Shown in pieces: positions 1 through 7,070 of a DNA stretch of 31,876 nt. The notes beneath the pieces are model-generated. The model searched no databases and was not told the origin of the DNA. It was given only the letters and a program-made list of their open reading frames with translations. The translations under genes were made by a program, and so were the position numbers. Each line of letters opens with the position of its first letter. The stretch's first letter is position 1. The DNA comes from a virus, in the IMG/VR virus record IMGVR_UViG_3300030328_001273, positions 1 through 31,876 of that record. One strand, written 5' to 3'.

Positions 1-1
1 A

Positions 2-535
2 GACTTCGGCTATCGTATGCCTGCCGTAATCTTTCTTCAAACCTATTGGGATGGAGATATTGAACACATTAGAATCTTTGATACAATTTTACATAAGGCA
101 AATATTAAAACTGAAGATTTAATTAAAATGATTAAAACTAAAGGTTATCCTATTATGTCTTTTTATGGCGACCCAGCTGGTTCTAATGTTCAGGGACAGA
201 CTGGTCGTGGAGATATGGAAATTTTTAGACGTAGTGGCATTAATATTTTATCTACTAGAGATAGAATTAGTAGAAATATTGTAAATAGCGTTGCCTACAC
301 TAGAGGTTTTTTTGAAAGTGCCGATGGAGTTAGGCGAATCCATGTAGATAGTAAATGCGTAGATATGATAGAAGACTTTGAAGAATATAGATACCCCGAA
401 GCAGAAGATGGAAAACCAATTAAGGAAGAACCATTAAAAGATGGATACCATGACCATGGCAATGATGCTTTTCGGTATTTCATATTAAATAGATTCCCAA
501 TGAGAAACCAAGAAATGAAGAGGATTCAGAGATGA
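2..535 (+). CDS. terL: Terminase large subunit, C-terminal nuclease part (cut by window edge)
   Basis: The reading frame is open from base 2, so the gene begins outside the window. It opens with D-F-G-Y, which fits the first metal-binding Asp of the RNase H-like nuclease domain. An internal Y-G-D-P-A-G supplies a second acidic residue, and H-G-N-D-A-F-R-Y near the C-terminus matches the last catalytic Asp region of large terminases. The protein cuts concatemeric DNA during head filling; the ATPase half must lie upstream of base 1. The stop overlaps the portal start (ATGA), as is usual for a packaging operon. Confidence 0.9.
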   Translation, partial: DFGYRMPAVIFLQTYWDGDIEHIRIFDTILHKANIKTEDLIKMIKTKGYPIMSFYGDPAGSNVQGQTGRGDMEIFRRSGINILSTRDRISRNIVNSVAYTRGFFESADGVRRIHVDSKCVDMIEDFEEYRYPEAEDGKPIKEEPLKDGYHDHGNDAFRYFILNRFPMRNQEMKRIQR

Positions 536-1839
536 TTCAAAAAGTATTAAAAGATAAGTTACTAGAGACAAAATTAATGATGTCTCATTCAAGACGTAAT
601 GAAATAAGAAAACAGTTAGATTATTATTCTGGCGTATCAACCGAACATTACATTACAAAGTATTTTAATGGTGATGCTTTTTCTGAGATACCACCTAGTG
701 TGACTAATTTTACAAGAAAATTTATCAATAAAATAAGTAGAATATATAGCCTTGGTGCAAAAAGAAATATAGGCAATGATTCTACTAGGTATGAGCAATT
801 AACTCCCACAAAAGACGTTAGAATGAAACACGCAGAAAGGATGACTAGGCTTATAGGGACAGTAGCCAATAGAGTGCATTGGAGAGATGGGTACTTTGAT
901 TACAGACCTATTTATTACTTTGAGGCTTATTTTGATGAAAACCCATTTGAGCCAACTGCAATTATTTACCCGTTATTAAACAATACAGCTGATTTATCTA
1001 ATGCTGAAAATCTTCAATGGGAATACTGGGATAATGAAAAATATGGGATTATTAATGAAGAAGGTAATATGGTAGATGAGATTGAGAACCCGTATGGTAT
1101 GCTACCATTTGTTTTTACCCACAGAGAAGACCAACTAGATTCATTCTTTGTAGAAGGGGCATCTGATGTCGTAAGCTGTAATGAACAAGTAAATATTGCC
1201 CTCACTGAAATGAATTTAGGTATGAGATTTAATATGTTTGGTCAGCCTTGGGTAACTGGCTTAAGAGCAGACCAAAGTATGTTAAGAGCTGGTTCAAATA
1301 CTATTTTAGATATGGGGGAGGATGGAGCATTTAACATTAGTAGTCCAAGTGGAAATATTCAAGAGGCTATTGACAATATTAAATTCCAAATAGAATTAGT
1401 AGCGTCTAATAACCATCTTTGGATTCAGTGGGCTGAGTCTGGTGGGGAAGTACCAAGTGGTATATCATTAATGATAAAAGATATGGAGCGTAAAGAAGAT
1501 TATTACGATGATATAGCACTATGGAGAATGTATGAACAAGACTTTTATAATGTTGAAAGGGCAATTGCTGAATATAATGGGATTGCCTTGCCAGAAGAAT
1601 TTGGAGTAGACTTTGAAGAAGTAGAATATCCAAAGACTGTTCAAGACCAGATACTGAAAGACAACTTTGATATTCAAAATAATCTTACTACCAGAGCAAA
1701 AATCATGGTAAGGGAAAATAAAGACTTAACAGTAAAACAAGCACAAAAGCTGATAGATGAAAATAGAGGGGTCAATGAAAAAGAAAGCAATCAATCAATA
1801 TTTGACAGATTCCGTCAAGAAACTGGACAAAATCAATAA
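532..1839 (+). CDS. Portal protein
   Basis: At 435 residues this has the usual length for SPP1/HK97-size portals. It directly follows the terminase with a 4-base overlap. The composition is typical: an N-terminal region with many aromatic and charged residues, a central stretch with PFVF and repeated amphipathic helices, and a C-terminal helical region ending in a Gln-rich tail. It would form the dodecameric ring through which DNA enters and to which the neck attaches. Identity rests on position, length and general resemblance; there is no single diagnostic catalytic motif in portals. Confidence 0.8.
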   Translation: MIQKVLKDKLLETKLMMSHSRRNEIRKQLDYYSGVSTEHYITKYFNGDAFSEIPPSVTNFTRKFINKISRIYSLGAKRNIGNDSTRYEQLTPTKDVRMKHAERMTRLIGTVANRVHWRDGYFDYRPIYYFEAYFDENPFEPTAIIYPLLNNTADLSNAENLQWEYWDNEKYGIINEEGNMVDEIENPYGMLPFVFTHREDQLDSFFVEGASDVVSCNEQVNIALTEMNLGMRFNMFGQPWVTGLRADQSMLRAGSNTILDMGEDGAFNISSPSGNIQEAIDNIKFQIELVASNNHLWIQWAESGGEVPSGISLMIKDMERKEDYYDDIALWRMYEQDFYNVERAIAEYNGIALPEEFGVDFEEVEYPKTVQDQILKDNFDIQNNLTTRAKIMVRENKDLTVKQAQKLIDENRGVNEKESNQSIFDRFRQETGQNQ

Positions 1840-2002
1840 TATAGAAGTAAGCCTTGAGGGTGATTTAAAAAAAATTATTGATGACCCTATTAAATGGGCA
1901 GAGGAGCAATCTGATAAAGCCCTTGATGATAATATTGACAGATACCTAGAAGCAAAAGAACTAGGTGAGGAGTTTTGGGATGAAATTGAAAGTATCAGTT
2001 AA
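1775..2002 (+). CDS. Small charged protein of the head operon, unknown function
   Basis: This 75-residue gene starts inside the portal gene. The chosen start begins MKKKAINQYL because GAGGGG lies just upstream; the in-frame ATG at 1757 has no comparable site. The first 20 residues are basic, the rest is acidic and predicted helical (WAEEQSDKALDDNIDRYLEA). It overlaps the next gene by 23 bases. No family is recognised. Its place between portal and neck genes suggests a head-assembly accessory role, which is inference only. Confidence 0.6.
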   Translation: MKKKAINQYLTDSVKKLDKINNIEVSLEGDLKKIIDDPIKWAEEQSDKALDDNIDRYLEAKELGEEFWDEIESIS

Positions 2003-2429
2003 TTTTGATTTTGGTGAATTATCAAGTGATATGAATAGCCTTATAGATAAATATATTTCAGGGTATGCTAATAACGTTGCTAATACTGCTAGAAGTAAAA
2101 TCAACAATGGATTAAGCCCAGATATTAAAAAAAGCACAAAAAGCATTAGAGAATGGCACGGATTTCCAACATCACCTCCACTGAAAGCATCTGGGCATTT
2201 ATATAAAAATATTAAGAAAAAAAATAATATCATTACTATGCCTGAGTATGGACTATTGCAAAATAATGGTTTTGTAACTGCTCCCAATTCTCTTATTCCA
2301 AATAAAAAAGTGCCTGCTCGTTCTTTTATAGAAGTGAATGATGAGCAGAGAGAGAAATTAGAAAAAACATTTGTAGATAATGTTAATAAAGCACTTAGTT
2401 CTAAGAAAGTCGTTGTATCACTATCCTAA
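1980..2429 (+). CDS. Neck/virion morphogenesis protein (HK97 gp10 / Mu gpG-like)
   Basis: The protein has 149 residues from an ATG preceded by GGTGAGGAG; the upstream ATG at 1965 lacks a site at the right distance. Family-like features are an N-terminal helix-rich part, a central segment with PPLKASGHLYKNI, and the K-V-P-A-R-S-F-I motif near residue 115. That motif matches the conserved (I/V)PARPF of HK97 gp10 and Mu gpG-type completion proteins. These act at the head-tail joint. The gene lies between portal and MuF-like genes. The assignment is by motif and context, so the exact subfamily is uncertain. Confidence 0.6.
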   Translation: MKLKVSVNFDFGELSSDMNSLIDKYISGYANNVANTARSKINNGLSPDIKKSTKSIREWHGFPTSPPLKASGHLYKNIKKKNNIITMPEYGLLQNNGFVTAPNSLIPNKKVPARSFIEVNDEQREKLEKTFVDNVNKALSSKKVVVSLS

Positions 2430-2442
2430 GTAGGAGTATATT

Positions 2443-2913
2443 ATGGCAAATGATGATAGGAGTAAATTAGATGGAAAAGATAGAAGATTATTTTCTAAGA
2501 TTGCTGATGGATTGTCTTACGACATCAGAATCTTCTCTGAAAGACTTAGACAAGAAATTAGACGGCTTAGAGAAAGTGGCGTTGATGAACAATCAATTAT
2601 TAGGGTTCTTGCTCAAGACTTTGATACCAATGGAAGAATATTTGGGGAACTCAGAAACTCAATTAAACGAGGAGTTATCGGAGGCATTAACCAAGTATTC
2701 CGTAGAACTGGAGAAATGGGGGAAAGCTTAAAATGGATTGCTATTTCTAAAAACATCTGCGATGACTGTCGTTCTAGGGCAGGAGAAGTTGATACATGGG
2801 AAAATTGGGAATCTAGGGGAATGCCCGGTAGTGGATGGAGCGTGTGTAAGGAATACTGTTATTGCCAACTACTTCCTGTAACTTTAGATGTAAGTGACTC
2901 TTTTAAGTTGTGA
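2443..2913 (+). CDS. MuF-like (SPP1 gp7-type) head morphogenesis protein
   Basis: The protein has 156 residues and TAGGAG upstream of its ATG. The C-terminal half carries the signature of the Mu gpF/SPP1 gp7 C-terminal domain: a C-D-D-C-R-S-R pair, then GMPGSGWSVCK and finally C-Y-C-Q-L, forming a Cys-rich zinc-binding motif. The N-terminal half is a long charged helix region. Such proteins are minor head components packaged near the portal. Full-length members usually have 250 or more residues, so this is a short version holding mainly the conserved C-terminal domain. The stop overlaps the next gene's GTG. Confidence 0.75.
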   Translation: MANDDRSKLDGKDRRLFSKIADGLSYDIRIFSERLRQEIRRLRESGVDEQSIIRVLAQDFDTNGRIFGELRNSIKRGVIGGINQVFRRTGEMGESLKWIAISKNICDDCRSRAGEVDTWENWESRGMPGSGWSVCKEYCYCQLLPVTLDVSDSFKL

Positions 2914-3059
2914 GAAAATATCAATTAATTAATTGTTTTTGTATGAATTGTCATTGGATATGGGAAGTATTGGGGGTAAAAGTAGATAGTGAACAAGAAT
3001 GCCCCGAATGTAAATCCTTCGATGTAAAAACTTTTACCAAAAAACTATCTAATATTTAA
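2910..3059 (+). CDS. 49-residue zinc-ribbon protein (GTG start)
   Basis: The gene starts with GTG overlapping the previous stop (GTGA), consistent with translational coupling. The peptide has C-F-C-M-N-C near the N-terminus and E-C-P-E-C near residue 33, giving two Cys pairs about 20 residues apart, a standard zinc ribbon. Its last 15 bases overlap the 3' end of the convergent HTH gene. Similar mini zinc ribbons occur in many phage operons without known function. There is no strong ribosome binding site of its own, so coupling is needed for the model. Confidence 0.6.
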   Translation: MRKYQLINCFCMNCHWIWEVLGVKVDSEQECPECKSFDVKTFTKKLSNI

Positions 3060-3692
3060 AGCTTTTTCTTTTTTTTCTATCATCTCTTGCCATTGTATTC
3101 TTTGAGCTGGAGTCTGTCTTCCTCTTTTTTCTCTTTTTAACCCTACCGCATCTGCTCTCTCTCTCCATCTTCTAGCCTCTCTTCTTTTTTTCTTCTTCTT
3201 TTCTTTTACATTCAACTCCCTCAATGACTGTTGTTGTGTTTGTTTTTTTATCTTAGGCTCTACGATAGGTCTTTTAGGTAGTATTTCAATAGGTTGCTCT
3301 TCAAAATCAGCATCTAGGACTTCAACTTCTTGCATATCTGAGGCTGATGAGTGAAGAAATTTTTCAAATGGGCTTTTATGATTTGCTACTTCTACTCGCT
3401 TTATTAATTTACCTGAATGTTCCAGCACTAAACGACCAGCTTGAACATTTCCTGCTTCAGCTTCCCTAATCATACTATTAAGTATGTTGGGCAGTTTTGC
3501 TCCAAAAGTAACCATGTATTTTTGATAAAATACCTCTACAAATTCGGGGTCTTTTAACCAATTATGCACTGTGGCTTTAGTAACCCCAGCTTTATCTGCA
3601 ACGTCTTGTATTCTAGCTTCTGGGTTAGTCACTAAAACATCTATTGCGAGAGCCTTTTCAGGCTTTAAATTAGCTGGTAAATTGATACTCAT
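3045..3692 (-). CDS. HTH DNA-binding protein, probable small terminase subunit
   Basis: The protein has 215 residues. Residues 15-50 form a helix-turn-helix: PEARIQDVADKAGVTKATVHNWL, followed by DPEF. A helical stretch with A-G-R-L-V-L-E-H-S-G-K-L follows, as in phBC6A51-type small terminases that bind packaging sites. The C-terminal 100 residues are highly basic (runs of K and R), which would suit DNA binding. It is read opposite to the terminase large subunit, which is unusual. An alternative is a transcriptional regulator, since three AAGTCC-like elements lie in its own upstream region. Confidence 0.6.
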   Translation of the reverse strand: MSINLPANLKPEKALAIDVLVTNPEARIQDVADKAGVTKATVHNWLKDPEFVEVFYQKYMVTFGAKLPNILNSMIREAEAGNVQAGRLVLEHSGKLIKRVEVANHKSPFEKFLHSSASDMQEVEVLDADFEEQPIEILPKRPIVEPKIKKQTQQQSLRELNVKEKKKKKRREARRWRERADAVGLKREKRGRQTPAQRIQWQEMIEKKEKALNIR

Positions 3693-3718
3693 AATATAAA
3701 GTCCTTTGTTTATAGTCT

Positions 3719-3748
3719 ATTATAATGGACTTTAATGGTATTATACAA
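3719..3748 (-). promoter_or_regulatory. Candidate promoter for the HTH gene
   Basis: Read on the minus strand, TTGTAT (3748-3743) and a perfect TATAAT (3724-3719) are 18 bases apart, about 30 bases before the HTH start at 3692. The -35 is weak. AAGTCC-type half-sites flank and overlap it and could be an operator. Confidence 0.4.
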
Positions 3749-3916
3749 GGGACTTTTTACCTGAATCCTAATAAGGCACTATACACAGTATACTAGACAC
3801 CATATAAAAGCTTTAGCTTTTTATAGACTTTCTTTTGATTTTTTTTTTCAAAAGACAGCTCTAAACTTTCTTATTGTTGATTTTGAGGGGAATGCGTGTT
3901 GCGGTTATAGAATCTA

Positions 3917-3947
3917 ACACCATACGCCCCATGGTGTCAAGTTTTTT
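3917..3947 (+). terminator. Possible rho-independent terminator
   Basis: ACACCAT and ATGGTGT form a 7-bp stem around a GC-rich 7-base loop, followed after CAAG by six T. On the plus strand it could stop read-through from the head operon into the accessory operon. The 4-base gap before the T run weakens the call. Confidence 0.35.
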
Positions 3948-4294
3948 CTTAATAAATTTTAAATATTTTTGTAATATAACCCGTTTAAGTTAAGATGCAA
4001 GGAAAAAGAAAATAAAAAAAGATTTTACTTGCTTTTGTGGGTGGGGTGGTTGTATGGACAAATTAAAATCCATTGCCCAAAACTATTGAGAGTAAAATCC
4101 ATAGGATACCGCTTAAACGCATTAAAAGATAATTTTAATGTAAATGTATGAATGCTTAAAATAATGCCATATTGAATAGGTTTAAAGCCTTATTGCCCTA
4201 TTGTAGATAATTACTATTCATTTAATTTGGATTCAGCGCAAATTAAATAAAAATCAATAGATTTTTTTAGTCGCATATAGTATTGAGTAAAAAA

Positions 4295-4310
4295 AGTTAA
4301 ACGTTTAACT
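4295..4310. promoter_or_regulatory. 16-bp palindrome, copy 1 (perfect)
   Basis: AGTTAAACGTTTAACT is a perfect inverted repeat with CG centre. It ends 10 bases before the -35-like element of the promoter candidate at 4321, the copy best placed to act on transcription initiation. Confidence 0.7.
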
Positions 4311-4320
4311 ATTAATTTTC

Positions 4321-4349
4321 TTGCTTTTCTCATTTGATACCCCTAGAAT
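4321..4349 (+). promoter_or_regulatory. Candidate promoter of the accessory operon
   Basis: TTGCTT (4321-4326) and TAGAAT (4344-4349) are separated by 17 bases. The -10 matches five of six consensus bases and the -35 is weak. Transcription would begin near 4356, giving a leader of about 60 bases to the preferred start at 4416, or a leaderless message if the ATG at 4356 is used. Palindrome copy 1 lies just upstream. Confidence 0.45.
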
Positions 4350-4415
4350 TACACTATGACACACTTAAACAAACAAACAACTGAGAGCGTAAGCCCTCAA
4401 AAGGACAGTAAAACA

Positions 4416-5051
4416 ATGAAAAAAACACAGACTAAAACAACACCAGTGAAGCTAAATCCAGTAACTAAAGAAACTGGAAGACCTGCTAAAAAAGATAACC
4501 CGGTCACAGTAGAAATGGCTAAGCCAAATCAAAAGGACGTTAAGCAGTTTATTGATATGGGCGTAAAACTAACTAAGGTATCCGAGGCTATGACCCAGTT
4601 AATTAAGGCTGATTTTTTCCACAGAAACAAAGAAACTAACCAAACCCAAATCACAAAGGCCTTAGATGAAGTGTTACAAAGTGAAGACCCTCGAAGCCGT
4701 GAACGGGTTGCCAAGGTTAAGAAGTTTGTAAAAAGACAATTGCAAACACTGATTAAAGCTAAGCCAACACAGCAAGCCATCCTAGGTAAGAAAGTTGATA
4801 CTCACACAGTGACAATGAAAAAAGTAACTCAGCCTATGGTAGATAATGTAGAGGGTAGATTTGAGGGCAATTTTAACGAAACTGACAAAGGCTCTTTTAG
4901 GGTAGTTATCGAAAAGAAAAAACAAAAAGAGCAGGATGATTTACTAACCGCTCTAATTAAGTTTATCGATAGTCATGAAACTGATACAACTGAAGTGAGG
5001 GAAATACTCGACGAAATCGACGCAGGTGCAATGGCTCGTAAGGTTGCCTAA
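4416..5051 (+). CDS. Basic protein of unknown function, first gene of the accessory operon
   Basis: The protein has 211 residues from ATG 4416, preceded by AAAGGA about 11 bases upstream. A longer 231-residue form from ATG 4356 has no ribosome site but would coincide with the predicted transcript start. The N-terminal 45 residues are rich in K, T and P and look disordered. The centre is helical and basic (RSRERVAKVKKFVKRQLQTLIKA), and the C-terminus is acidic and helical. No family is recognised. It follows the promoter-proximal palindrome, so it is one candidate for the palindrome-binding protein, but no HTH is visible. It ends at a strong terminator hairpin. Confidence 0.7.
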   Translation: MKKTQTKTTPVKLNPVTKETGRPAKKDNPVTVEMAKPNQKDVKQFIDMGVKLTKVSEAMTQLIKADFFHRNKETNQTQITKALDEVLQSEDPRSRERVAKVKKFVKRQLQTLIKAKPTQQAILGKKVDTHTVTMKKVTQPMVDNVEGRFEGNFNETDKGSFRVVIEKKKQKEQDDLLTALIKFIDSHETDTTEVREILDEIDAGAMARKVA

Positions 5052-5070
5052 CAACTAACCTCTAATGCTG

Positions 5071-5100
5071 AAAAGCCCGGCTCATATAGCTGGGCTTTTT
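5071..5100 (+). terminator. Intergenic stem-loop H1 (strong terminator)
   Basis: An 11-bp stem, AAAAGCCCGGC with GCTGGGCTTTT, encloses loop TCATATA. It is followed by TGGGTAGAAAC and then the ribosome site of the next gene. It has the same loop start and tail as H2, H3 and H4, so it belongs to a repeated module. Confidence 0.75.
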
Positions 5101-5136
5101 GGGTAGAAACACAAACAAAAAAAAAGGAATAACAAA

Positions 5137-5412
5137 ATGAAAAAAAATAAAAAATACGCTACCAGCTTTATTAAAAAAGGTTCTTATAGATATATACGAG
5201 TTTTAGACCCGGTAAGCAACGAGCCAGTTCACTGGATATACACTAGCTACAGCAAGGATGGGCATTTAGATATTCAGGTCTTATCTGGAAAAGATGAACT
5301 AAAACCGCCCGGGTCTACCAGAACATGGAAAAGAGTTTTTGGCAGGTTTATTGAAATACTAAAACCAGCGGATGGGTCATCAAAAACGCATAGAACTAGT
5401 TATGCTCAATAG
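5137..5412 (+). CDS. Hypothetical protein, 91 residues
   Basis: The gene starts after AAAGGAATAAC. It is a small basic protein with aromatic-rich beta-like strands (YRYIRVLDP, PVHWIYTSY, HLDIQVL) and a basic C-terminus. There are no Cys pairs, membrane segment or catalytic motif, and no family is recognised. It sits alone between two H-type hairpins, so it looks like a self-contained cassette. The stop codon TAG overlaps palindrome copy 2. Confidence 0.7.
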   Translation: MKKNKKYATSFIKKGSYRYIRVLDPVSNEPVHWIYTSYSKDGHLDIQVLSGKDELKPPGSTRTWKRVFGRFIEILKPADGSSKTHRTSYAQ

Positions 5413-5426
5413 TTAAACGTTTAACT
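5411..5426. promoter_or_regulatory. 16-bp palindrome, copy 2 (perfect)
   Basis: AGTTAAACGTTTAACT starts within the stop codon of the 5137 gene and is followed 14 bases later by hairpin H2. Confidence 0.7.
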
Positions 5427-5440
5427 TTTCAGCCCTCTGG

Positions 5441-5463
5441 CCCGGCTCATACAGCCGGGTTTT
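5441..5463 (+). terminator. Intergenic stem-loop H2
   Basis: CCCGGC and GCCGGG pair perfectly around loop TCATACA, followed by TTTT and GGGGTGCAAAC. It shares the loop pattern and tail with H1, H3 and H4. Confidence 0.7.
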
Positions 5464-5499
5464 GGGGTGCAAACACTAATTAAAAAAAGGAATAATACA

Positions 5500-5721
5500 A
5501 TGAAAATTACTTATGAAGAAAATAGCATAGAAAAAACAATAGAAATAAATCCAGACTATGAGAGCGTAGATATTTACCCTTCAGATGATTTTGCTCAGGT
5601 TTGGGTAAATAATAAGGTTTCTGGAACTGCTAAACTTACATCCAGCTTTCACTCCGCTACAACGACGGGCTGGATGCAGAACGGCGCAAAATTAAAAAAA
5701 GAAACGTATAGAATTGATTAA
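5500..5721 (+). CDS. Hypothetical protein, 73 residues
   Basis: The start at MKITYEENS is preceded by AAAAAAAGGAATAATACA; the upstream GTG at 5467 falls in the hairpin tail and is rejected. The first half alternates strands (KITYEE, KTIEINPD, VDIYPS, AQVWVNN), so a small beta-rich fold is likely. TTGWMQNGAKLKK precedes the end. No family is recognised. It is another single-gene cassette between H2 and H3. Confidence 0.65.
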   Translation: MKITYEENSIEKTIEINPDYESVDIYPSDDFAQVWVNNKVSGTAKLTSSFHSATTTGWMQNGAKLKKETYRID

Positions 5722-5745
5722 GATAATATAAAAATAAACCTTTTG

Positions 5746-5770
5746 AGCCGGTTCATTTAACCGGCTTTTG
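5746..5770 (+). terminator. Intergenic stem-loop H3
   Basis: AGCCGGTT and AACCGGCT form an 8-bp perfect stem with loop CATTT, followed by TTTGAGGTACAAAAAGGA. That tail runs straight into the next gene's ribosome site. Confidence 0.7.
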
Positions 5771-5793
5771 AGGTACAAAAAGGAATTTAATTA

Positions 5794-6219
5794 ATGAAAG
5801 ACAGAATAGAAACTTTTAGAGAAATACAGAATAGTAAAAACGAGAAAAACTGTTGCACTGTGGTTGCCTCCGCACTGGCTTTTAATGTACCTTTTAAAGA
5901 GGTTCAAAAAATTTACAGTAGGAATGGGCGTAAAAAAAATAAGGGACTAACCCCGCCGGATACTGACAGAATGATTCTAAAGATGGGTAGCTTATGCAAT
6001 ACGCCCGTAAATAGGGTCGAGGCTTACCAAGGTATGACTATTAACAATTTCAGCGACTACTACCCTTACGGGAGCTTTATTGTAGGCATTCGAGGTCATG
6101 TAGCTTGTATTATTGACGGGGTAACAGAAGACTGGACAGAAGACAGAAAACATAGAATAAATAGAGTTTGGCAGATTGGAGAAGTTAAACGTTTAACTTT
6201 TGATGATTTAGATTTTTGA
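5794..6219 (+). CDS. Predicted papain-like (cysteine peptidase-fold) phage protein
   Basis: The protein has 141 residues. Residues 19-27 read NCCTVVASA, residues 101-109 read GHVACIIDG, and a GRKKNKG loop lies between. The order Cys (20/21), His 102, Asp 109 matches small phage proteins of C39/transglutaminase-like fold that carry (D/N)C-x-V-x-A and a late GH-x-x-x-x-x-D-G. It might be a protease, amidase or inactive relative; the substrate is unknown. A pause site or coding constraint may exist at 6183-6198, where palindrome copy 3 encodes V-K-R-L-T. The ribosome site is AAAGGAATT. Confidence 0.55.
   Translation: MKDRIETFREIQNSKNEKNCCTVVASALAFNVPFKEVQKIYSRNGRKKNKGLTPPDTDRMILKMGSLCNTPVNRVEAYQGMTINNFSDYYPYGSFIVGIRGHVACIIDGVTEDWTEDRKHRINRVWQIGEVKRLTFDDLDF
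6183..6198. promoter_or_regulatory. 16-bp palindrome, copy 3 (perfect, inside coding sequence)
   Basis: AGTTAAACGTTTAACT lies within the 3' end of the 5794 gene, encoding V-K-R-L-T, 21 bases before the stop codon. It is a perfect copy despite the coding load. Confidence 0.65.
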
Positions 6220-6244
6220 AGTAAAAATTATAATAAAAAAAATA

Positions 6245-6412
6245 GTGCCGGTACAAGGTGAAAAGTAAATCTATGGAAATGTGTAAAAGGCTTCAAATTT
6301 GGAGCGTACCAATAAAGATTGGTCACAGTGTCAGGAATAGAGCCTTGTCGCCCCTCTTTATAATGGGTATGCTGGATGGTAAAAATCGAAGGTTCGATTC
6401 CTTCCCGGCGCA
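6245..6412 (+). ncRNA. tRNA-like RNA locus with canonical T-arm and acceptor ends but an oversized interior
   Basis: Bases 6388-6404 form a textbook T-arm: GAAGG, loop TTCGATT, CCTTC. It is followed by CCGGCGC and an A. GTGCCGG at 6245-6251 pairs with CCGGCGC over 7 bp (one G-U). The interior between them is about 136 bases instead of roughly 37-55, and no proper D- or anticodon arm is seen. ACAAGG (6253-6258) can pair with CCTTGT (6343-6348), and ACCAAT/ATTGGT (6308-6323) forms a hairpin. No CCA is encoded. It could be a tRNA-like regulatory RNA, a decayed or interrupted tRNA, or a tRNA 3' end acquired as an attachment site. Confidence 0.35.
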
Positions 6413-6444
6413 CAAAAATTAATAAAAAAAAAGGAAAGGATAAA

Positions 6445-7047
6445 ATGAATAAGAGCGTAGTAAAAATATCGAAAATGTCAGGAAAATTAAAAGACATTCC
6501 TGCAATCAATACTAACACTTTATCAAATACGTTTTGTCAAAAAATGTCAAAATCTGATAATGATAATGTTATTTGCACAAAATGCTATTCTGTCGAAATG
6601 TTAGAAACATTTAGGAAAAATTGCGTTCCTGCTTTTGAACATAATAGCGAAGTATTATCTGAGGCAATAATACCAGAATTATATTTGCCTTTTATAAATA
6701 GCGCAGTTTTTAGATTTTCGGGGCATGGTGAGTTAATTAATTATAATCATATTGTTAATTTAATGAATATTGCCATAAAAAATAAAATGACTACCTTTAC
6801 CTTATGGACAAAGCGCACAAACCTAGTAAAAAAATATATTGCCGAACATGGCAAACCCTCAAACGTTTTACTGGTTTATTCTAACCCAATTGTAAATAGT
6901 ATAGCCAAAAAGCCTGAAAATTTTGATAAAACATTTAACAACGTAACAGATGACAGCCCCAAAATAAACTGCTTTCAAGATTGCAGGGACTGCCTGCTCT
7001 GTTATACTAAGAATGATACTGAAATAATTATAGAAAAAGTAAAATAA
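6445..7047 (+). CDS. GP88-like Cys-rich phage protein
   Basis: The protein has 200 residues from ATG 6445 with AAGGAAAGGA upstream; an earlier in-frame start at 6376 falls inside the tRNA-like element and is rejected. The pattern SGKL...P.INTNTL...FC, then I-C-T-K-C-Y-S, ETFRKNCVPAFE, FRFSGHGEL and a late C-x3-C-x2-C-x2-C-Y-T resembles the family named after mycobacteriophage gene product 88. The four late Cys plus the early Cys pair suggest a metal or iron-sulfur cluster. The biochemical role of the family is not established. Recognition is from memory of the motif pattern. Confidence 0.6.
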   Translation: MNKSVVKISKMSGKLKDIPAINTNTLSNTFCQKMSKSDNDNVICTKCYSVEMLETFRKNCVPAFEHNSEVLSEAIIPELYLPFINSAVFRFSGHGELINYNHIVNLMNIAIKNKMTTFTLWTKRTNLVKKYIAEHGKPSNVLLVYSNPIVNSIAKKPENFDKTFNNVTDDSPKINCFQDCRDCLLCYTKNDTEIIIEKVK

Positions 7048-7070
7048 ACCCTAACACATACCAACCTGTT

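Larger units (their letters stand above)
3693..4355. other. Divergent non-coding region between the HTH gene and the accessory operon
   Basis: No gene is seen in about 660 bp. It holds AAAGTCC/GGACTTT elements (3698-3704, 3727-3733 and a GGGACTTT at 3749) near the minus-strand start. AT-rich hairpins lie at 3803-3825 and 3832-3854 and a GC-richer one at 3917-3937. A G-rich run spans about 4038-4057. TAAAATCCAT is directly repeated near 4064 and 4092. The first 16-bp palindrome is at 4295. This is the largest gap in the window and a natural place for promoters, a packaging site or control of the divergent operons. Confidence 0.6.

Noticed and set aside
3912-3940. Exact TTGACA on the minus strand as a strong promoter
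   Set aside because: The best -10 at the right spacing matches only three of six bases, and it overlaps a hairpin.
4035-4060. G-rich run as a G-quadruplex
   Set aside because: Only one clear run of three and one of four G, the rest are pairs; a stable quadruplex is not supported.
6388-6415. tRNA 3' end as an integration attP site
   Set aside because: No integrase is visible in the window, and the partner acceptor strand upstream favours an RNA explanation; kept only as an alternative in the finding.
6273-6422. A 49-codon open frame through the tRNA-like element (MEMCKRLQIW...)
   Set aside because: No ribosome binding site, it reads straight through the T-arm, and the region is richer in GC than its neighbours, which makes stops rarer by chance.
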